A model generated the notes under the pieces. The model was given only the letters and a program-made list of their open reading frames with translations, had not been told where the DNA came from and did no database searches. DNA of 64,000 bases from Carboxylicivirga marina. GTDB taxonomy: Bacteria > Bacteroidota > Bacteroidia > Bacteroidales > Marinilabiliaceae. Shown here one piece after another: positions 31,901 through 42,300 of this stretch (position 1 is the stretch's first letter; each line of letters starts with the position of its first letter). The stretch covers positions 62,001 through 126,000 of the forward strand of contig NZ_JAENRR010000006.1 in the NCBI RefSeq assembly GCF_016612505.1. The letters run 5' to 3'. The translations under genes were made by a program, and so were the position numbers.

Positions 31901-32868
31901 GCTCCATTATCAGCAGCATAAATAAATACATTTGCCTTTTCGGTTGCACCTGTAGAAGAACGGTCTGAAAAAATGGCACAACTCATTATTCTAGCACCAT
32001 CGCCCTGACCACTGCCACCGGCAATACCAGCAATGCCAGTTTCATTATTAGTGACGGCACCAATTGTACCGGCAACATGGGTACCATGCCTCTGCATATC
32101 CGGGGTTAATTTCCCTGAGCCTGTCACAAAATTATAACCATTAATATCGTCTACATAACCATTGTTATCATCGTCAATATTATTACCCGGTATTTCCCCC
32201 TTATTTATCCATAAATTTGCTTTTAAATCAACCTGGCTTGTATCAACTCCCCCATCAATAACAGCAACAATAACATCACTATCACCCGTTTCCAACGACC
32301 AGGCGTTAAGCGCATAGGTATCTGCACCACCATTAATAGCAGGCTCATTGTTATTGTAAACAAAATACTGATCTTTAAGCTTTGGATCATTTGGGAAATT
32401 AAGTGCAGTTGCATCGGTAGACTTCAGCTCTCTGCGATTAAGTCCGTTATAGAATTCTACTTCATAAACAGGTTCTGCATTCTGTACTTCACTGGTTTCA
32501 TTATAGGCATTAAGTACATTCTCAATATCTATATCTTCGGCATATTCCAATTCGTACCATAAATGTAAACCATGGCGTCGATGCTTCGCTTCAAATTTAC
32601 CGGCATTTGGGAAAATGCGCTTCATTTTCACCACCTTATACTCATGGGCCAAATTATCTATTTCATTAAGTCCGGTCGCCACAGTACCCGACTTTAATGT
32701 TTGAATACTCATCCCCTTAAGGGAATTATCCATATGCTGTCCAAACTTTATCCTTACTTGTCCTGTTTTATAACCCTTAAGGTTTTGCGCAAGCACTGAA
32801 TCACCTAATAGCAACATAACAGTTGCCATTAAAATCAGTTTAACATAGCGCTTAATAAATTGTATCAT
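28993..32868 (-). CDS. Subtilisin-like (S8) protease with choice-of-anchor-J, cadherin-like and T9SS domains
   Basis: A 1291-residue secreted endopeptidase. Signal peptide ends DSVLAQ; the pro-region holds HRRHGLHLWYELEY, as in the region 1 proteases. The S8 domain has Asp205 (VIDGGVD), His261 (HGTHVAGTIGA), Ser438 (GTSMACPQVSG) and oxyanion Asn in FAAGNNG. Then come a fibronectin-III-like domain (about 505-620), Hydin-like beta-sandwich repeats (620-890), a MAM/choice-of-anchor-J domain (about 900-1050), a cadherin-like beta-sandwich with LSELKLDGVLIDNFNPEQF (about 1110-1200), and a T9SS type A tail with YPNPFNEMLYV and LDNGIYLLKLN. It is the only recognisable enzyme of the region 2 run and about half the size of the region 1 paralogues. 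Confidence 0.95.
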   Translation of the reverse strand: MIQFIKRYVKLILMATVMLLLGDSVLAQNLKGYKTGQVRIKFGQHMDNSLKGMSIQTLKSGTVATGLNEIDNLAHEYKVVKMKRIFPNAGKFEAKHRRHGLHLWYELEYAEDIDIENVLNAYNETSEVQNAEPVYEVEFYNGLNRRELKSTDATALNFPNDPKLKDQYFVYNNNEPAINGGADTYALNAWSLETGDSDVIVAVIDGGVDTSQVDLKANLWINKGEIPGNNIDDDNNGYVDDINGYNFVTGSGKLTPDMQRHGTHVAGTIGAVTNNETGIAGIAGGSGQGDGARIMSCAIFSDRSSTGATEKANVFIYAADNGAVIAQNSWGYTYPGVAEQVVLDAIDYFIDNAGYDENDRPVGPMQGGIVFFAAGNNGDYDDYYPGCYHRVRAVGASDSEDKITRFSNYGHWVDIIAPGSRILSTLGETTYSFMDGTSMACPQVSGAAALIVSKYKNKITPNEVWTRLRNSADSIEHLNEDYKGLIGTGRLNTFHALMELENDNLIPNQVTDLSASNIGPVSMDLQWTAPGRGAGNEGSVSYYELRYSEDPITADNFHQAQEFKMRHALPAGEREEINLNGLYPGKKYFIALVAKDYYGNRSEISNVISVVAQEAPVMVLPKGEIHSINRQNGNIHTFALNVLNEGQRDLIIDPSYELTTYTGLGTGNISFNTTQLTLASGASLDIQVVYNINEDVPDGKYTANFVLNTNDPFQSEAKVPVEIFIYGDSASLIAPQSVDLGKVYAGHETTKSFNIYNDSNVEGLLVVESLELSSTDLSVNNRLPIYIMPGDSAQIDLSCLSNDVKELSSTVGLYTNQGVDVTNIAISASIVNPPVIDVVNNDMSAVVPQDESEEFVFTVSNSGADELHLDFSVSPIIYDINNNLVNPLSLQTELFSDSFLSTEFSTGWETQNDDDSQGWILSDDASSDGFIIPEHDGIYASVNDDNSGQTSYGRRDYLITPEVSLDNLTDVTLEFDSYYTGANSMLATVEISLNNGETWMPIYQPEGNEEWVTETISLRQFVGQKVKLAFHADDRGVQSSGWAIDNIKMTGTLEWAVVELVSGSTPVMPGESSEFKLSISPFFLEHGIYQTTLNITSNDPAKSKLSVPIMLEVLGTGNALLSELKLDGVLIDNFNPEQFIYYVDINGSVFPAIDVLAQNPNAVVELREPTNLARGFEALTAEIKVVSADGSNSRTYTIFFKGHVGISEMDVRRLINIYPNPFNEMLYVDSQRGEHVVLTIYDVTGRLMLQEQINGNGLHSINTSALDNGIYLLKLNIDGESYNYSKMVKVK

Positions 32869-32909
32869 ATTATTTGGATTGAAATATTTACGTTTTTCAC
32901 CTTTCTACC

Positions 32910-32925
32910 AATGCCTATCGGCATT
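32910..32925 (-). other. Short intergenic hairpin
   Basis: AATGCC (32910-32915) and GGCATT (32920-32925) form a perfect 6-bp stem with a 4-nt loop (GATA on the minus strand). It lies between the stop at 32932 and the protease start at 32868. Too short to be confident alone, but it follows the pattern of the neighbouring gaps. Confidence 0.4.
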
Positions 32926-32931
32926 ACCCTG

Positions 32932-35900
32932 CTATTTATTAATGATAAGCTTCTCAATAGCAACACTATTATCCTTCTTCACCGTCAGTATGTACGATCC
33001 ATTACGAAGGGTTGACAGGTTAAGCACAAACAAGTCTGAATCCGCTTCTTCCTTAATTATCATTTTTCCATCCATACTAATCACCTGTATTTCGGCTCCA
33101 TAAGCATTTTCAACAGTAATCACACCTTCAGAAGGATTAGGGTATACCTTAAGACCAACCCATATATCATCTACCCCTGTTTTATTATCAATATCAAATT
33201 CCAACTTCACAATATCAGATTCTCCCTTTTGATAGGAGGTTGAAACACCTATTTCGTGAGGCCCTTTCGGAATGTACAAAAGCTTATGTTCCAATTCTGT
33301 TAAGCCACTCACAACTGGCACCTCCATATCATCAAGGTATAAGTTGTAGGTCTTCATCATCTTGGTTCTGCCTCGTTTCTCAATGTTCGGACGAATAGCA
33401 AACACTCCGTTCCGATCAGGATTATCAAGAGCTTCAGATAATTCTTTTATCTCACCTCCTAATAAGATATGAGCAAGGCCTTCTCCTTTATGTGGGCCAT
33501 TTGTATCAAGCCCTACCAGGTTGGTAATCCTATTAACCGATGGATAAGCAGTAACCATGGCATAAAAAACACTGTCAAATGGCACAGGAGTTTCAAATTC
33601 GACATTTACAAATCGACTGGCTGGTATTTTAAATCCATTACTTCTTCCCAGCAACTGCAAATCCTTATCAAGAATCTCTACAACGACCTCTTCAAATGTA
33701 CCATTATAGTTATGGCCATATAAATCCAGGTCACTAATATATCCCGAATAACCGATTTCATATTTATTACCGATTGCCATGTCCCATCCTGGGAATAGAC
33801 CAAGTCCTGTTTCATAGGTATCATTATCCAATACTACCTGCTTTTTATCCCATCTAACACCCAGTTCACCCTGATTGGTTTTTTCTGTAATATCAAACTC
33901 AACAGGTGCTGATAGTAACTGATTGATTGTGGCATTCAGGTAAGTCTGTGGAGTATTGAGAATAATATCCTCCTCGTTATATGCGCTAAAATCACCGCCA
34001 GTATTAACTTCCATTTGGTAAGTTCCCTTGATTACAGTAGGGAAAGTGGCATAACCATCTTCTTGCACATAAGCCAAATACTGATGTATGCGCAGGCTAT
34101 CGTTGTTGCTTAAGACAACTTCGGCTCCTTCGGCATTAGCACCATCTGTATTGACTAACACAGTAACTTCCGTATCTGTACCAACGCGAATAGGATTCGA
34201 AAAAGTATACTCCGAAATCCCATTGGCATATAATGTTTTAACGGCATAGGTATAAACACCATCTTCGGTAGTCTCATCAGGCCATCCAAAAGCATCGTAG
34301 GAAGCAAGGCCACTTTGCATCGTAATGGTTGATGAATTTAACATCTCCCAATTCTGCACATTATCCATATCACTTAATAAACCGCGATAAATATTATAGC
34401 CCTTAATTCCATCACCTTGTTCAGCCGAACTAACATTTTCAGAAAGCATGAGTGGTGAAACACACAGGGCAGTATTAAGGGCTTTAAAACCATCTCTCAT
34501 AGTGCCGGCATAGGCATTCTGAAACGAACCATCTTCATCCTGAGCAAGACCAAAGGTAGGAGCCGTATTTCTATGCCAGTGAACCATTAGGTAAAAATCA
34601 GAATCATAACTAACAGGAGGCATATCAACGAAAATCTCGGTATGCGAAGGCAATCTAAATGGCTCACTAACGGCAATCACATTAAAATCTGCATCCAGCA
34701 TTTCAAGTGTAACAGGTGGGTTTTCAAGATAAATATTAGTAGTAAAACCAAGAATATAGGCACCAATAAGCGTACCGGGCTTATTAACGGAGACCAGACT
34801 ACCAGCCCATTTATGCGTAGAATCTGGAACTGCGTCGTACACTGACTCAAGGGTTCCATTATGATAGACAGGATCCTCGGTTAAGGCATTACTGTAGGAG
34901 GTCCAGGTAATGGAACTTTCACCTCTTTCTATATCCACATCTGCTATAACTGCAACAGGAATTTCAATTTTATTCAGTGTGATATCCTGACTTATATCAG
35001 CTGTGGAAATTAAATAACTATTATTAACATAGGAATCATAATTAACCTTGGTCGCTCTTAATTCATAAGTTTCTCCAATAACAATCCCGTCAAAACTGAC
35101 CATCCCTTCATGATTTGTTTTAGCACTGTATGATACAATGCCATTTAGCGTTACATGAGCCAAATCGATCGCCTCGCCATAATTATCCTTAACGTTAACA
35201 GTTAAACTACCATATTTTGTATTTAAGAAAAATTTAGTATTCGGGTAAAATGTACCAGGAGTACCTGCATTAATACCAAGGTCTATTTCTGTAGCTGAAG
35301 CGGCATAACGACTAACCTGACCTGATGTGCCCAGTGTGGTTACAAAATTTTGCTGAGTAGAAAGGTTAGAAGCATTTGTCTTTATAGACAATACAATATT
35401 ACCACCTTCATACATAAAAGAATTAACAAATGGGATATACAGCTCTCCCTCACCAGCATATGACTTAACAGTACCATTAAAAACGGCTGTCAGTTCTTTT
35501 TCATCTATCCAACCGGCATCCAATTGTGTATTAGCTGTATAGCCTACTTTTACCTCGCAGGCAACATCAGCAACATCAGCAATAAAGTTTTTAGGAAAAG
35601 AAACACCACTGATTGAGCCGTGGCTAGTAAATATCGCTTCAGGATAAATGATCTGAACTACGGAATATTGCTTTGACAGGTTCATGGGCAGTGAGCCTTG
35701 CACAAGTACACCATCTCCTGCGGTGTCGCTAAATGTACCCAGTTCTTGAATACTAATGTCGACTGAAGCTGTGGCATCATTTAGTGTATTAACATCTCCT
35801 TCAATATTGACTTTGGCGTATACCTCGACTTGTTCGACATACTTGAAGGTATACTTTAAAGAAATGGTATCGGTTTGACCAATTAATAACGGACTACCAG

Positions 35901-36273
35901 AGTAGGATTGAAGAGGGATATCCGGATTTCCTTTTCGGTATAATTCTATGTAATAATCGAAAGCGTTCAGATCAGAACCACTATTGTTGCGTATCACAAT
36001 GTCAAGCATTGTTTCCTCTTGCACGCTCGTATAAGGCGCTGTTAATATCTTCACTGCTTCAACATCAGGATTATTAACCTGAACAGCTGTATTTCCGTTG
36101 ACACTTTTTAGTTTAGCAAACTTAGAGCCTGTTGTTACATCCTTCTCCACAAAAATGTAATTAGCTCTCTGTCCATTGAGTTCATGGGTCTTTAAGGCTT
36201 GTTCCTGCCCTTTTAACCCGGCAAAAATGAACAATAAAACTAATACGCTAATGATATTTTTTAAATACTGCAT
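32932..36273 (-). CDS. Large T9SS-secreted multi-module protein, non-enzymatic by sequence
   Basis: A 1113-residue protein from the ATG at 36273, which gives a clean signal peptide (MQYLKNIISVLVLLFIFAGL); an upstream in-frame ATG at 36375 would bury it. Modules in order: a CARDB-like domain (about 60-170); a recurrent uncharacterised module of about 150 residues beginning YSVVQIIYPE and containing LYIPFVNSF; a carboxypeptidase-regulatory-like domain (about 360-435); two copies of a module opening with T-(Y/L)-E-(T/S) and a PG or PD turn and ending with a Y-(L/A)-M-V strand; an interrupted fibronectin-like region; and a T9SS type A tail (YPNPSEGVITV, LRNGSYILTVKK). No catalytic motif seen. It shares modules with 36507-39323 and 39389-44923. 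Role probably adhesive or scaffold-like at the cell surface. Confidence 0.82.
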   Translation of the reverse strand: MQYLKNIISVLVLLFIFAGLKGQEQALKTHELNGQRANYIFVEKDVTTGSKFAKLKSVNGNTAVQVNNPDVEAVKILTAPYTSVQEETMLDIVIRNNSGSDLNAFDYYIELYRKGNPDIPLQSYSGSPLLIGQTDTISLKYTFKYVEQVEVYAKVNIEGDVNTLNDATASVDISIQELGTFSDTAGDGVLVQGSLPMNLSKQYSVVQIIYPEAIFTSHGSISGVSFPKNFIADVADVACEVKVGYTANTQLDAGWIDEKELTAVFNGTVKSYAGEGELYIPFVNSFMYEGGNIVLSIKTNASNLSTQQNFVTTLGTSGQVSRYAASATEIDLGINAGTPGTFYPNTKFFLNTKYGSLTVNVKDNYGEAIDLAHVTLNGIVSYSAKTNHEGMVSFDGIVIGETYELRATKVNYDSYVNNSYLISTADISQDITLNKIEIPVAVIADVDIERGESSITWTSYSNALTEDPVYHNGTLESVYDAVPDSTHKWAGSLVSVNKPGTLIGAYILGFTTNIYLENPPVTLEMLDADFNVIAVSEPFRLPSHTEIFVDMPPVSYDSDFYLMVHWHRNTAPTFGLAQDEDGSFQNAYAGTMRDGFKALNTALCVSPLMLSENVSSAEQGDGIKGYNIYRGLLSDMDNVQNWEMLNSSTITMQSGLASYDAFGWPDETTEDGVYTYAVKTLYANGISEYTFSNPIRVGTDTEVTVLVNTDGANAEGAEVVLSNNDSLRIHQYLAYVQEDGYATFPTVIKGTYQMEVNTGGDFSAYNEEDIILNTPQTYLNATINQLLSAPVEFDITEKTNQGELGVRWDKKQVVLDNDTYETGLGLFPGWDMAIGNKYEIGYSGYISDLDLYGHNYNGTFEEVVVEILDKDLQLLGRSNGFKIPASRFVNVEFETPVPFDSVFYAMVTAYPSVNRITNLVGLDTNGPHKGEGLAHILLGGEIKELSEALDNPDRNGVFAIRPNIEKRGRTKMMKTYNLYLDDMEVPVVSGLTELEHKLLYIPKGPHEIGVSTSYQKGESDIVKLEFDIDNKTGVDDIWVGLKVYPNPSEGVITVENAYGAEIQVISMDGKMIIKEEADSDLFVLNLSTLRNGSYILTVKKDNSVAIEKLIINK

Positions 36274-36468
36274 ATTTATATTTCTCTTTTTAAAAGCACA
36301 TACAAAATCAATTGGCTTATTAAGCCTTATAATTTGTTTCGTTTTTGATTGGGTGTTATTAAACAATAATTTCATATGTCTTTTACTTTTTTGATGCTCC
36401 TGTTTATTGCCACTTAAAAGCTACACTATGCTTCTATTTGTTGTTTACTGGCCTGATTTAATTAGTAA

Positions 36469-36495
36469 TATCAGGGACTACAACAGCCCCTGATA
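36469..36495 (-). other. Intergenic hairpin
   Basis: TATCAGGG (36469-36476) and CCCTGATA (36488-36495) are exact reverse complements separated by 11 nt; TTAGTA and ACTAA outside the stem can extend it across a bulge. It starts 11 nt after the stop codon of 36507-39323. No U-tract follows. Confidence 0.55.
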
Positions 36496-36506
36496 CTAAT
36501 CTATGA

Positions 36507-39323
36507 TTACTTATTATGAACAATTCTCTTCACTGCTGAATTACCTTTTCCATCAGTAATCTGGAAAAAATAAATACCTTGAACTAAATCACCATACTTA
36601 ATAATCTGTCGGTCTGAAGTTACGTTTTGAGTGAATACTATTTCACCAAGCATATTGACGACTCTTAACATACAGTTAGCAGAATTTTCAATCGTCACTA
36701 TTCCTTTTGCTGGATTAGGAAAAATAGTGACAGCAGATAATGTGCTTTCAATATTAGTTGCAAGAATATCAAAGTTCCTTTCAATATTAACTTCACCGAC
36801 GTACAACTGAGTCGTATATTCCGACTCACCACTTGCGGTAATACTAACATCATAGGTTTCGTTCATCGTCACTCCAGTCAATGTATAAGTACCAGTAAAA
36901 TCAGTGGTATATGTATGTGTCGTTCCAACAAGTGTAATGGTAGCTCCCCATATCGGTGCTCCTCCCTTGGTAATAACACCTGATATATCGGCAGTGACAA
37001 CTGCCATCGTATAGTTGGCACCTGCAATGTCATCACCTCCCACTTGGTAATTTGGCTCAACAATATTTTCATATCCAATAGCGGTCACGGATAATTCGTA
37101 TGCCTCATTGGCAATGACACGAATGCTATAATGACCATTAACATCTGTTGTTGAAGTAAAAGTTTCTGCACCGGCCAGACGAACAATTGCACCTTCAATA
37201 CCATTTGTACCATCGGTAACAGTACCTGATACATTAGTCATCGGACGTTGAATAAAGAAATTAGCATTGGGTAAGAAATTATATACAGTGCCGGTTACCG
37301 CTGTATAATCAAATGCAGCCGCATCACCATAGTTAATAACAAAATCTCCGCTTCCATCTTGAGCATAACTTGTACCCACAAAATTTTGAGTACCTAAAGC
37401 AGCTCCTCCTTCACGGCGAACAGATACTACCAGATTCGATGTATTATTATATACAAATGGTGTTGTGAATGGAATGAATAATTCACCAGTCCCTGCTTCA
37501 GCACTTAATGCGCCGTTAAACACCTGTACAAAGGCTGTTTCATCAATAAACTCAGGCGTGTCAAAATTATAAGTACTGTTTGCCGTTGTTCCAATTTTCA
37601 CAATATAATTAGTAGCTACTTCTTCCTCTGTAAAGTTGGTGAAGAAGGATACACCGCTGATGGTTCCAAGCACATTGACTTTATCAAAACCGTAAATCAT
37701 TTGTACAATTGAGTATTCGGCATTTGATTTAACAGGTGCATTAATATTTTCATCTGTTCCTGTTCCAACGGTAACGTCCTGTGTTCCTTCAGGAAATACA
37801 TCAATAGCTACCACATCAGTAGCATTATTGCTATTATCACCATCTCCTGCAATATTCACCTTTGCATATACCTCTACTTTTTCGGCTGTAGTAAATGTAT
37901 GTGAAAGCCTTAATGTAGTGCTTGACAAGTGAGTCAAGGCCGTTCCATCAACCGTTTGTAATAAAACATCTTCAGTGACACCTTTCTGATATAGCTCTAC
38001 TGTGTATGCTGCATCAGCCACATCCTGTTTACCCATATTACGAATAGCCACATCGATGTTGACAGGAGCGTTGGCAGCACCATACACAGGAGCACTAATA
38101 TCACTTGCCTTCATATTAACATCGTGGAAGAATAACTTAGGACCTACAATTCTGTCGTAATAGTCGCCACCTTCTTGTGCTACAAATTTGATGCGATATT
38201 GTCCTTCAATAAGACTTCTTGTTTCAAAATCAATGAAAGAAACTTCCAAACGTATATAGGCGTTGTATGGGAAGTTTGGCTCTTCAATAACCAAACGTCG
38301 CCAATCATTTTCTGCAAACTCATAAAATACAGACACGCTCCTCATACCGTTTTTAGCATCAAATATCAATTTAGATGTTGTTTTGATATCCAATACTGGT
38401 GTAATAAGTGCAGAACCTTGTTCACTTAAGAAACAAGAATAATTGAGGGTTGCTTCTTCATAGAAACGCTCAATGCCAAAGCCTTCTATCTGCCATAAGT
38501 CGGCAGGAAATTCAGCACTTTCGAAATTCTCGTAAAGATTATCGGCACCATAAACTGTTTCATTGCGCGAATATTCATTATTCGTATTATTATCATCAGC
38601 AATTACTCGCACTTTAAAGGTAACTTCACCTTCAGTTAAAGGCGTCCAGTTAAATGTCACATTTGATGTTTCATTTTTAGCAATTTCTCCTGATGACAAC
38701 ACTTCTACATCAACATCATTTACACTTAAAACCACATTTTTACTTTGTGTTAAGGTTCCATTATTTTTTATAACAGCTCCAATAGTTTGTCCCTCATTGA
38801 TAATAATAATATCGTCGCTGAGTAATATGTCATAAACTTCAAAATCATCATTCGTTTCGCTTATAGTAGAAATTTCGGCCTGGAAACCTGGACCAACATG
38901 ACTATCCGTTATAAATCTAACAGTTAAAGCACCTTCTGAATTACTTGCTACAAATTCGTCATAGGCCACTAAAGCCTCTCGACTATTCACATAATGATCC
39001 CATACTTTATTAATAAGCGGAGCATTTACATCTGTTCCATCAAATACTTCAATCGTTGAAAAATATCCGTACTCGGCTAATGTAAAATTCAATTTCACTT
39101 TATCTGTAGCAACTTCTGGTTTAATAGTTGCTGTAAAAGTTTGGTCTAAGCCGTGTGGACCATCAACACCTCCATCATCTGTTAAAATACCTGATGAAGC
39201 AACGAGAGGATTAGCTCCTGCATCATAATCTGATATAAGGTATATATCCTGAGCAACGGCACTGGATAGACTAAAACACAGCAAGGCAACCAAAGCATAA
39301 ATCACGTAAAAATTCTTTTTCAT
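36507..39323 (-). CDS. T9SS-secreted protein with CUB-like and carboxypeptidase-regulatory-like domains
   Basis: A 938-residue secreted protein. Signal peptide ends SSAVAQ. Residues about 28-155 resemble a CUB domain (TIEVFDGTD, SEGALTVRFITD, GPGFQAEIS). Next are a CARDB-like domain (165-260), a choice-of-anchor-like beta-sandwich (265-400), a second CARDB-like domain (405-505), the recurrent module starting YSIVQMIYGF and containing GTGELFIPFTTPF (about 530-680), then two carboxypeptidase-regulatory-like domains (VSGTVTDGTNGIEGAIVRL and ISGVITKGGAPIWGATITL). A T9SS type A tail has FPNPAKGIVTIEN and LVQGIYFFQITDG. No catalytic residues recognised. Its tail is similar to that of 39389-44923, with which it is adjacent and likely co-transcribed. 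Confidence 0.84.
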   Translation of the reverse strand: MKKNFYVIYALVALLCFSLSSAVAQDIYLISDYDAGANPLVASSGILTDDGGVDGPHGLDQTFTATIKPEVATDKVKLNFTLAEYGYFSTIEVFDGTDVNAPLINKVWDHYVNSREALVAYDEFVASNSEGALTVRFITDSHVGPGFQAEISTISETNDDFEVYDILLSDDIIIINEGQTIGAVIKNNGTLTQSKNVVLSVNDVDVEVLSSGEIAKNETSNVTFNWTPLTEGEVTFKVRVIADDNNTNNEYSRNETVYGADNLYENFESAEFPADLWQIEGFGIERFYEEATLNYSCFLSEQGSALITPVLDIKTTSKLIFDAKNGMRSVSVFYEFAENDWRRLVIEEPNFPYNAYIRLEVSFIDFETRSLIEGQYRIKFVAQEGGDYYDRIVGPKLFFHDVNMKASDISAPVYGAANAPVNIDVAIRNMGKQDVADAAYTVELYQKGVTEDVLLQTVDGTALTHLSSTTLRLSHTFTTAEKVEVYAKVNIAGDGDNSNNATDVVAIDVFPEGTQDVTVGTGTDENINAPVKSNAEYSIVQMIYGFDKVNVLGTISGVSFFTNFTEEEVATNYIVKIGTTANSTYNFDTPEFIDETAFVQVFNGALSAEAGTGELFIPFTTPFVYNNTSNLVVSVRREGGAALGTQNFVGTSYAQDGSGDFVINYGDAAAFDYTAVTGTVYNFLPNANFFIQRPMTNVSGTVTDGTNGIEGAIVRLAGAETFTSTTDVNGHYSIRVIANEAYELSVTAIGYENIVEPNYQVGGDDIAGANYTMAVVTADISGVITKGGAPIWGATITLVGTTHTYTTDFTGTYTLTGVTMNETYDVSITASGESEYTTQLYVGEVNIERNFDILATNIESTLSAVTIFPNPAKGIVTIENSANCMLRVVNMLGEIVFTQNVTSDRQIIKYGDLVQGIYFFQITDGKGNSAVKRIVHNK

Positions 39324-39344
39324 AGTATTTACTTTTAGTGAATA

Positions 39345-39376
39345 AATAAGGAAGGGGATTTACTTCCTTCCTTATT
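39345..39376 (-). other. Perfect 11-bp intergenic hairpin
   Basis: AATAAGGAAGG (39345-39355) and CCTTCCTTATT (39366-39376) are exact reverse complements with a 10-nt loop. It lies 12 nt after the stop codon of 39389-44923 and before the start at 39323. On the minus strand the stem ends UUAUUUAUU, so weak termination is possible. Confidence 0.55.
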
Positions 39377-39388
39377 ATTACGGTTTAA

Positions 39389-42300
39389 TTATTTTAGATT
39401 GACAAGGCGCTTAACAGTTGTATGACCATAAGCATCAGTAAAATGTATGAAGTATACTCCTTCCGCATAAGAGCTTAGGTTGATCTCTCCTCTGTCAGAT
39501 ACTTTACGTTTTAAAACAACCACTCCCGACATATTAAAGACTTCGACATTACATGCTCCGGCATTTTCGATATACACCATACCTTTTGCAGGATTTGGGT
39601 AGACTTTAATGTTATCAAGCTGAGTATCCTCTACTCCTGTTTTCTTGGTAAACAATATTGAATAGGTATTGCTGGTCAACTTATCCTGAGCCAATACGTG
39701 TATATTAACATATTCCTCAGTATCACCTCCGGTAATAGTTACTGTCGCGCCTTCATAATCCTTAGCAATTGCTGTCACGGATGGATAAACATTTACATGA
39801 TCATCAACACCGATGATGTAATTAAACTTGTCAGGTGCAAATCCTGCATACTTAACGCCATCAAGACTAAACGATTCGAGTGTTGCATCACTTTTAGAAC
39901 CATCAAATTCAACCGTTATCGCAGCGATATCTGATTCGCCCCACGGATTAACCTGCGAGACTCCAAGCGTATATTGCTGCGCATTGATATTATCAAACGA
40001 GAATCCTTTTCCAATAAGGTCAGAATAATAAGGTATTGACATATCATCCTGATAAACATGATAGGTTTCAATAGTAGACTTCAGCATTGTCTTGGGCTTA
40101 GGTTCTGTTGCCCTTATGCTGGCCTCATGCTCCAAGAATACAGGTGCCAGGTATTCAACACCTTCTCTATCGTGGTCAGTCGTTATTGATTTTAATGAGT
40201 TTGATTTTAGATCCTCGGCTCCACTAAGCGCGATTGGTCGTATTAAGAATGCACCGCTTCGGCCTCCAACAGAACCGAATTCCTTAAAGAAATTCATTTC
40301 ATCTTTAACCACTGCAGCTTCATTCTCATGAGCTAATGAACCATTTGCATCTAATGCCAGTAATGCCGTTGGCTTGATAAAATCGTCCCAACTAACCATC
40401 ACATAGTAGGTATCGTATACCTTTACATTAGGCATACTGACAGTTGTCCAACCGTTTAACGAAAGTTCAAACGATGCACTCTCGGCTAGTAACTCATGTT
40501 GTGCATTGTATATGCGTGCAGTAACTTTATTACCTGATAGAGTATATAAATGCTCATAACTATATACCAACAACTCTTTAATGACTATTGGGGTATCTGT
40601 GTGATATCTATTACCAAACTCACCAATATTGCCCGGCAAGAAAAAGAAACCGTACTCAACGGATCCATCATCATATTGAATGGTATCAGAAGGGTAACTT
40701 TCCCACATTAAGTCAATACTATTATTGCTACTAACCTTCGCATCAACATTAACCGGAGCATAAAGGGCGTTTTCAAGCGTAACATCCTTAATAAACGTCC
40801 CTTCACTTGCGTTTAAGTCTATATTTTCAATGTATTTAACGCAATTAGGATGTGTCACCTCCAATTTGAAACTACCTCGCCACAAGTTCGTTCTTAGTTG
40901 TGAACTTGCACCATTAAGAACAACACTTTCTCCATTAAAAATGTCGGTTCTTGTTAATTTCACCATTGTAGCTTCATTTAACATTTTATCAGGAAGGGTT
41001 ACATTAATTTCAAGCTCACGGCTCATATCCTTTCCTACGATATTAGACTTTCGCTTAAAGCTCTGATGACCAGTATTGAATTTGCTTTCTATCGCATAAC
41101 GATAACTTCCCCGGGATAAATTGTTCCATTCCGCATCTACATAAAAGGTATCCGTTAAATTCTCAGCGACTAATGTCCATAATTCCGGATTATTAATATG
41201 CTCGTTGGAGAAACGATATAAAGTATAGCTATCAACTTCACCAGCTTTTAGTTGAGTAGCTGATTTAAGCATCGTTTGCTGAACGAGGCTTTTATTTTCA
41301 GTTGATGGAAGAAAATCATAGCTAAGGCTGCCATAGTTGTAGCCATTGGCCCTCACCATAAAATTTTCATTTGGCGTTTTTAAGTCTAGTTCAAGTGGAA
41401 AGAAATGACCAATAAATTCACGATCATCAACATTCGCACTTAAATAGTTTGATTTCTTCTGAAATGGATATTCTTCGGTATTCTGACATTTTCCAAGGCC
41501 TAAGAAACCAGCACAATTAAATCCTACAAAAAATCCATTTTCGGCATAGACGGCCGTTTCAAGAGTAAACTTATTCCAATCGTTTGTAATAACATTAATT
41601 GAGTCAGACTCATATAATATATTATCCTTATCTGGAGCCCCAATACTATTTAATCCAAGGATAAATATTTTCAACGATTCTGTTCTTTTCGAATCATATA
41701 AATAAAACTCGATATCAGTAATTAATGCTTCATTCTTAAAAGCATTTCCAATTAAGGCCTTATCTGAGGATGTATACCCGATATAGTTCGGCTCATCATG
41801 AAGCAGGCCTGAATCGTACCTGAAATAATGTGCTAACGCCGGTTTGGGTGAAGTCCAGTTAATATTCATGTCTTCTCCGGTAGCAGCAACGCTAGCTTTA
41901 ACTTCGGCATTATGCCCCGTAATCTCTGTTAACTGAATATCTCCAAGATTAATAGCAGCATCTTCAATTGCTATTGTATCATAGTAATCTTCATATCCAT
42001 ATTTTTCAATGCGAAGTACATATGGTTGCGTACTACTATATGCTTTTATATTTGAAGTATCACTATCATCAAAAAACACCCCATCAACACCGGTACTTCC
42101 GGTGTATAAATCGTAACCATTTAAAGTAATTAAAGCTTCATTAATCGGTTGATTGCGAAAATCCACAAGGCGACCTATTACTTCATACTTTGGCCTTTGA
42201 TGCATTATTAAGTCAACGTTCTGATAGTAATTACCTGCAACAAATACATCATTGCTTAAATCACTATAACCAAACTTGATAGCATTAAACGTAGTGGGGC

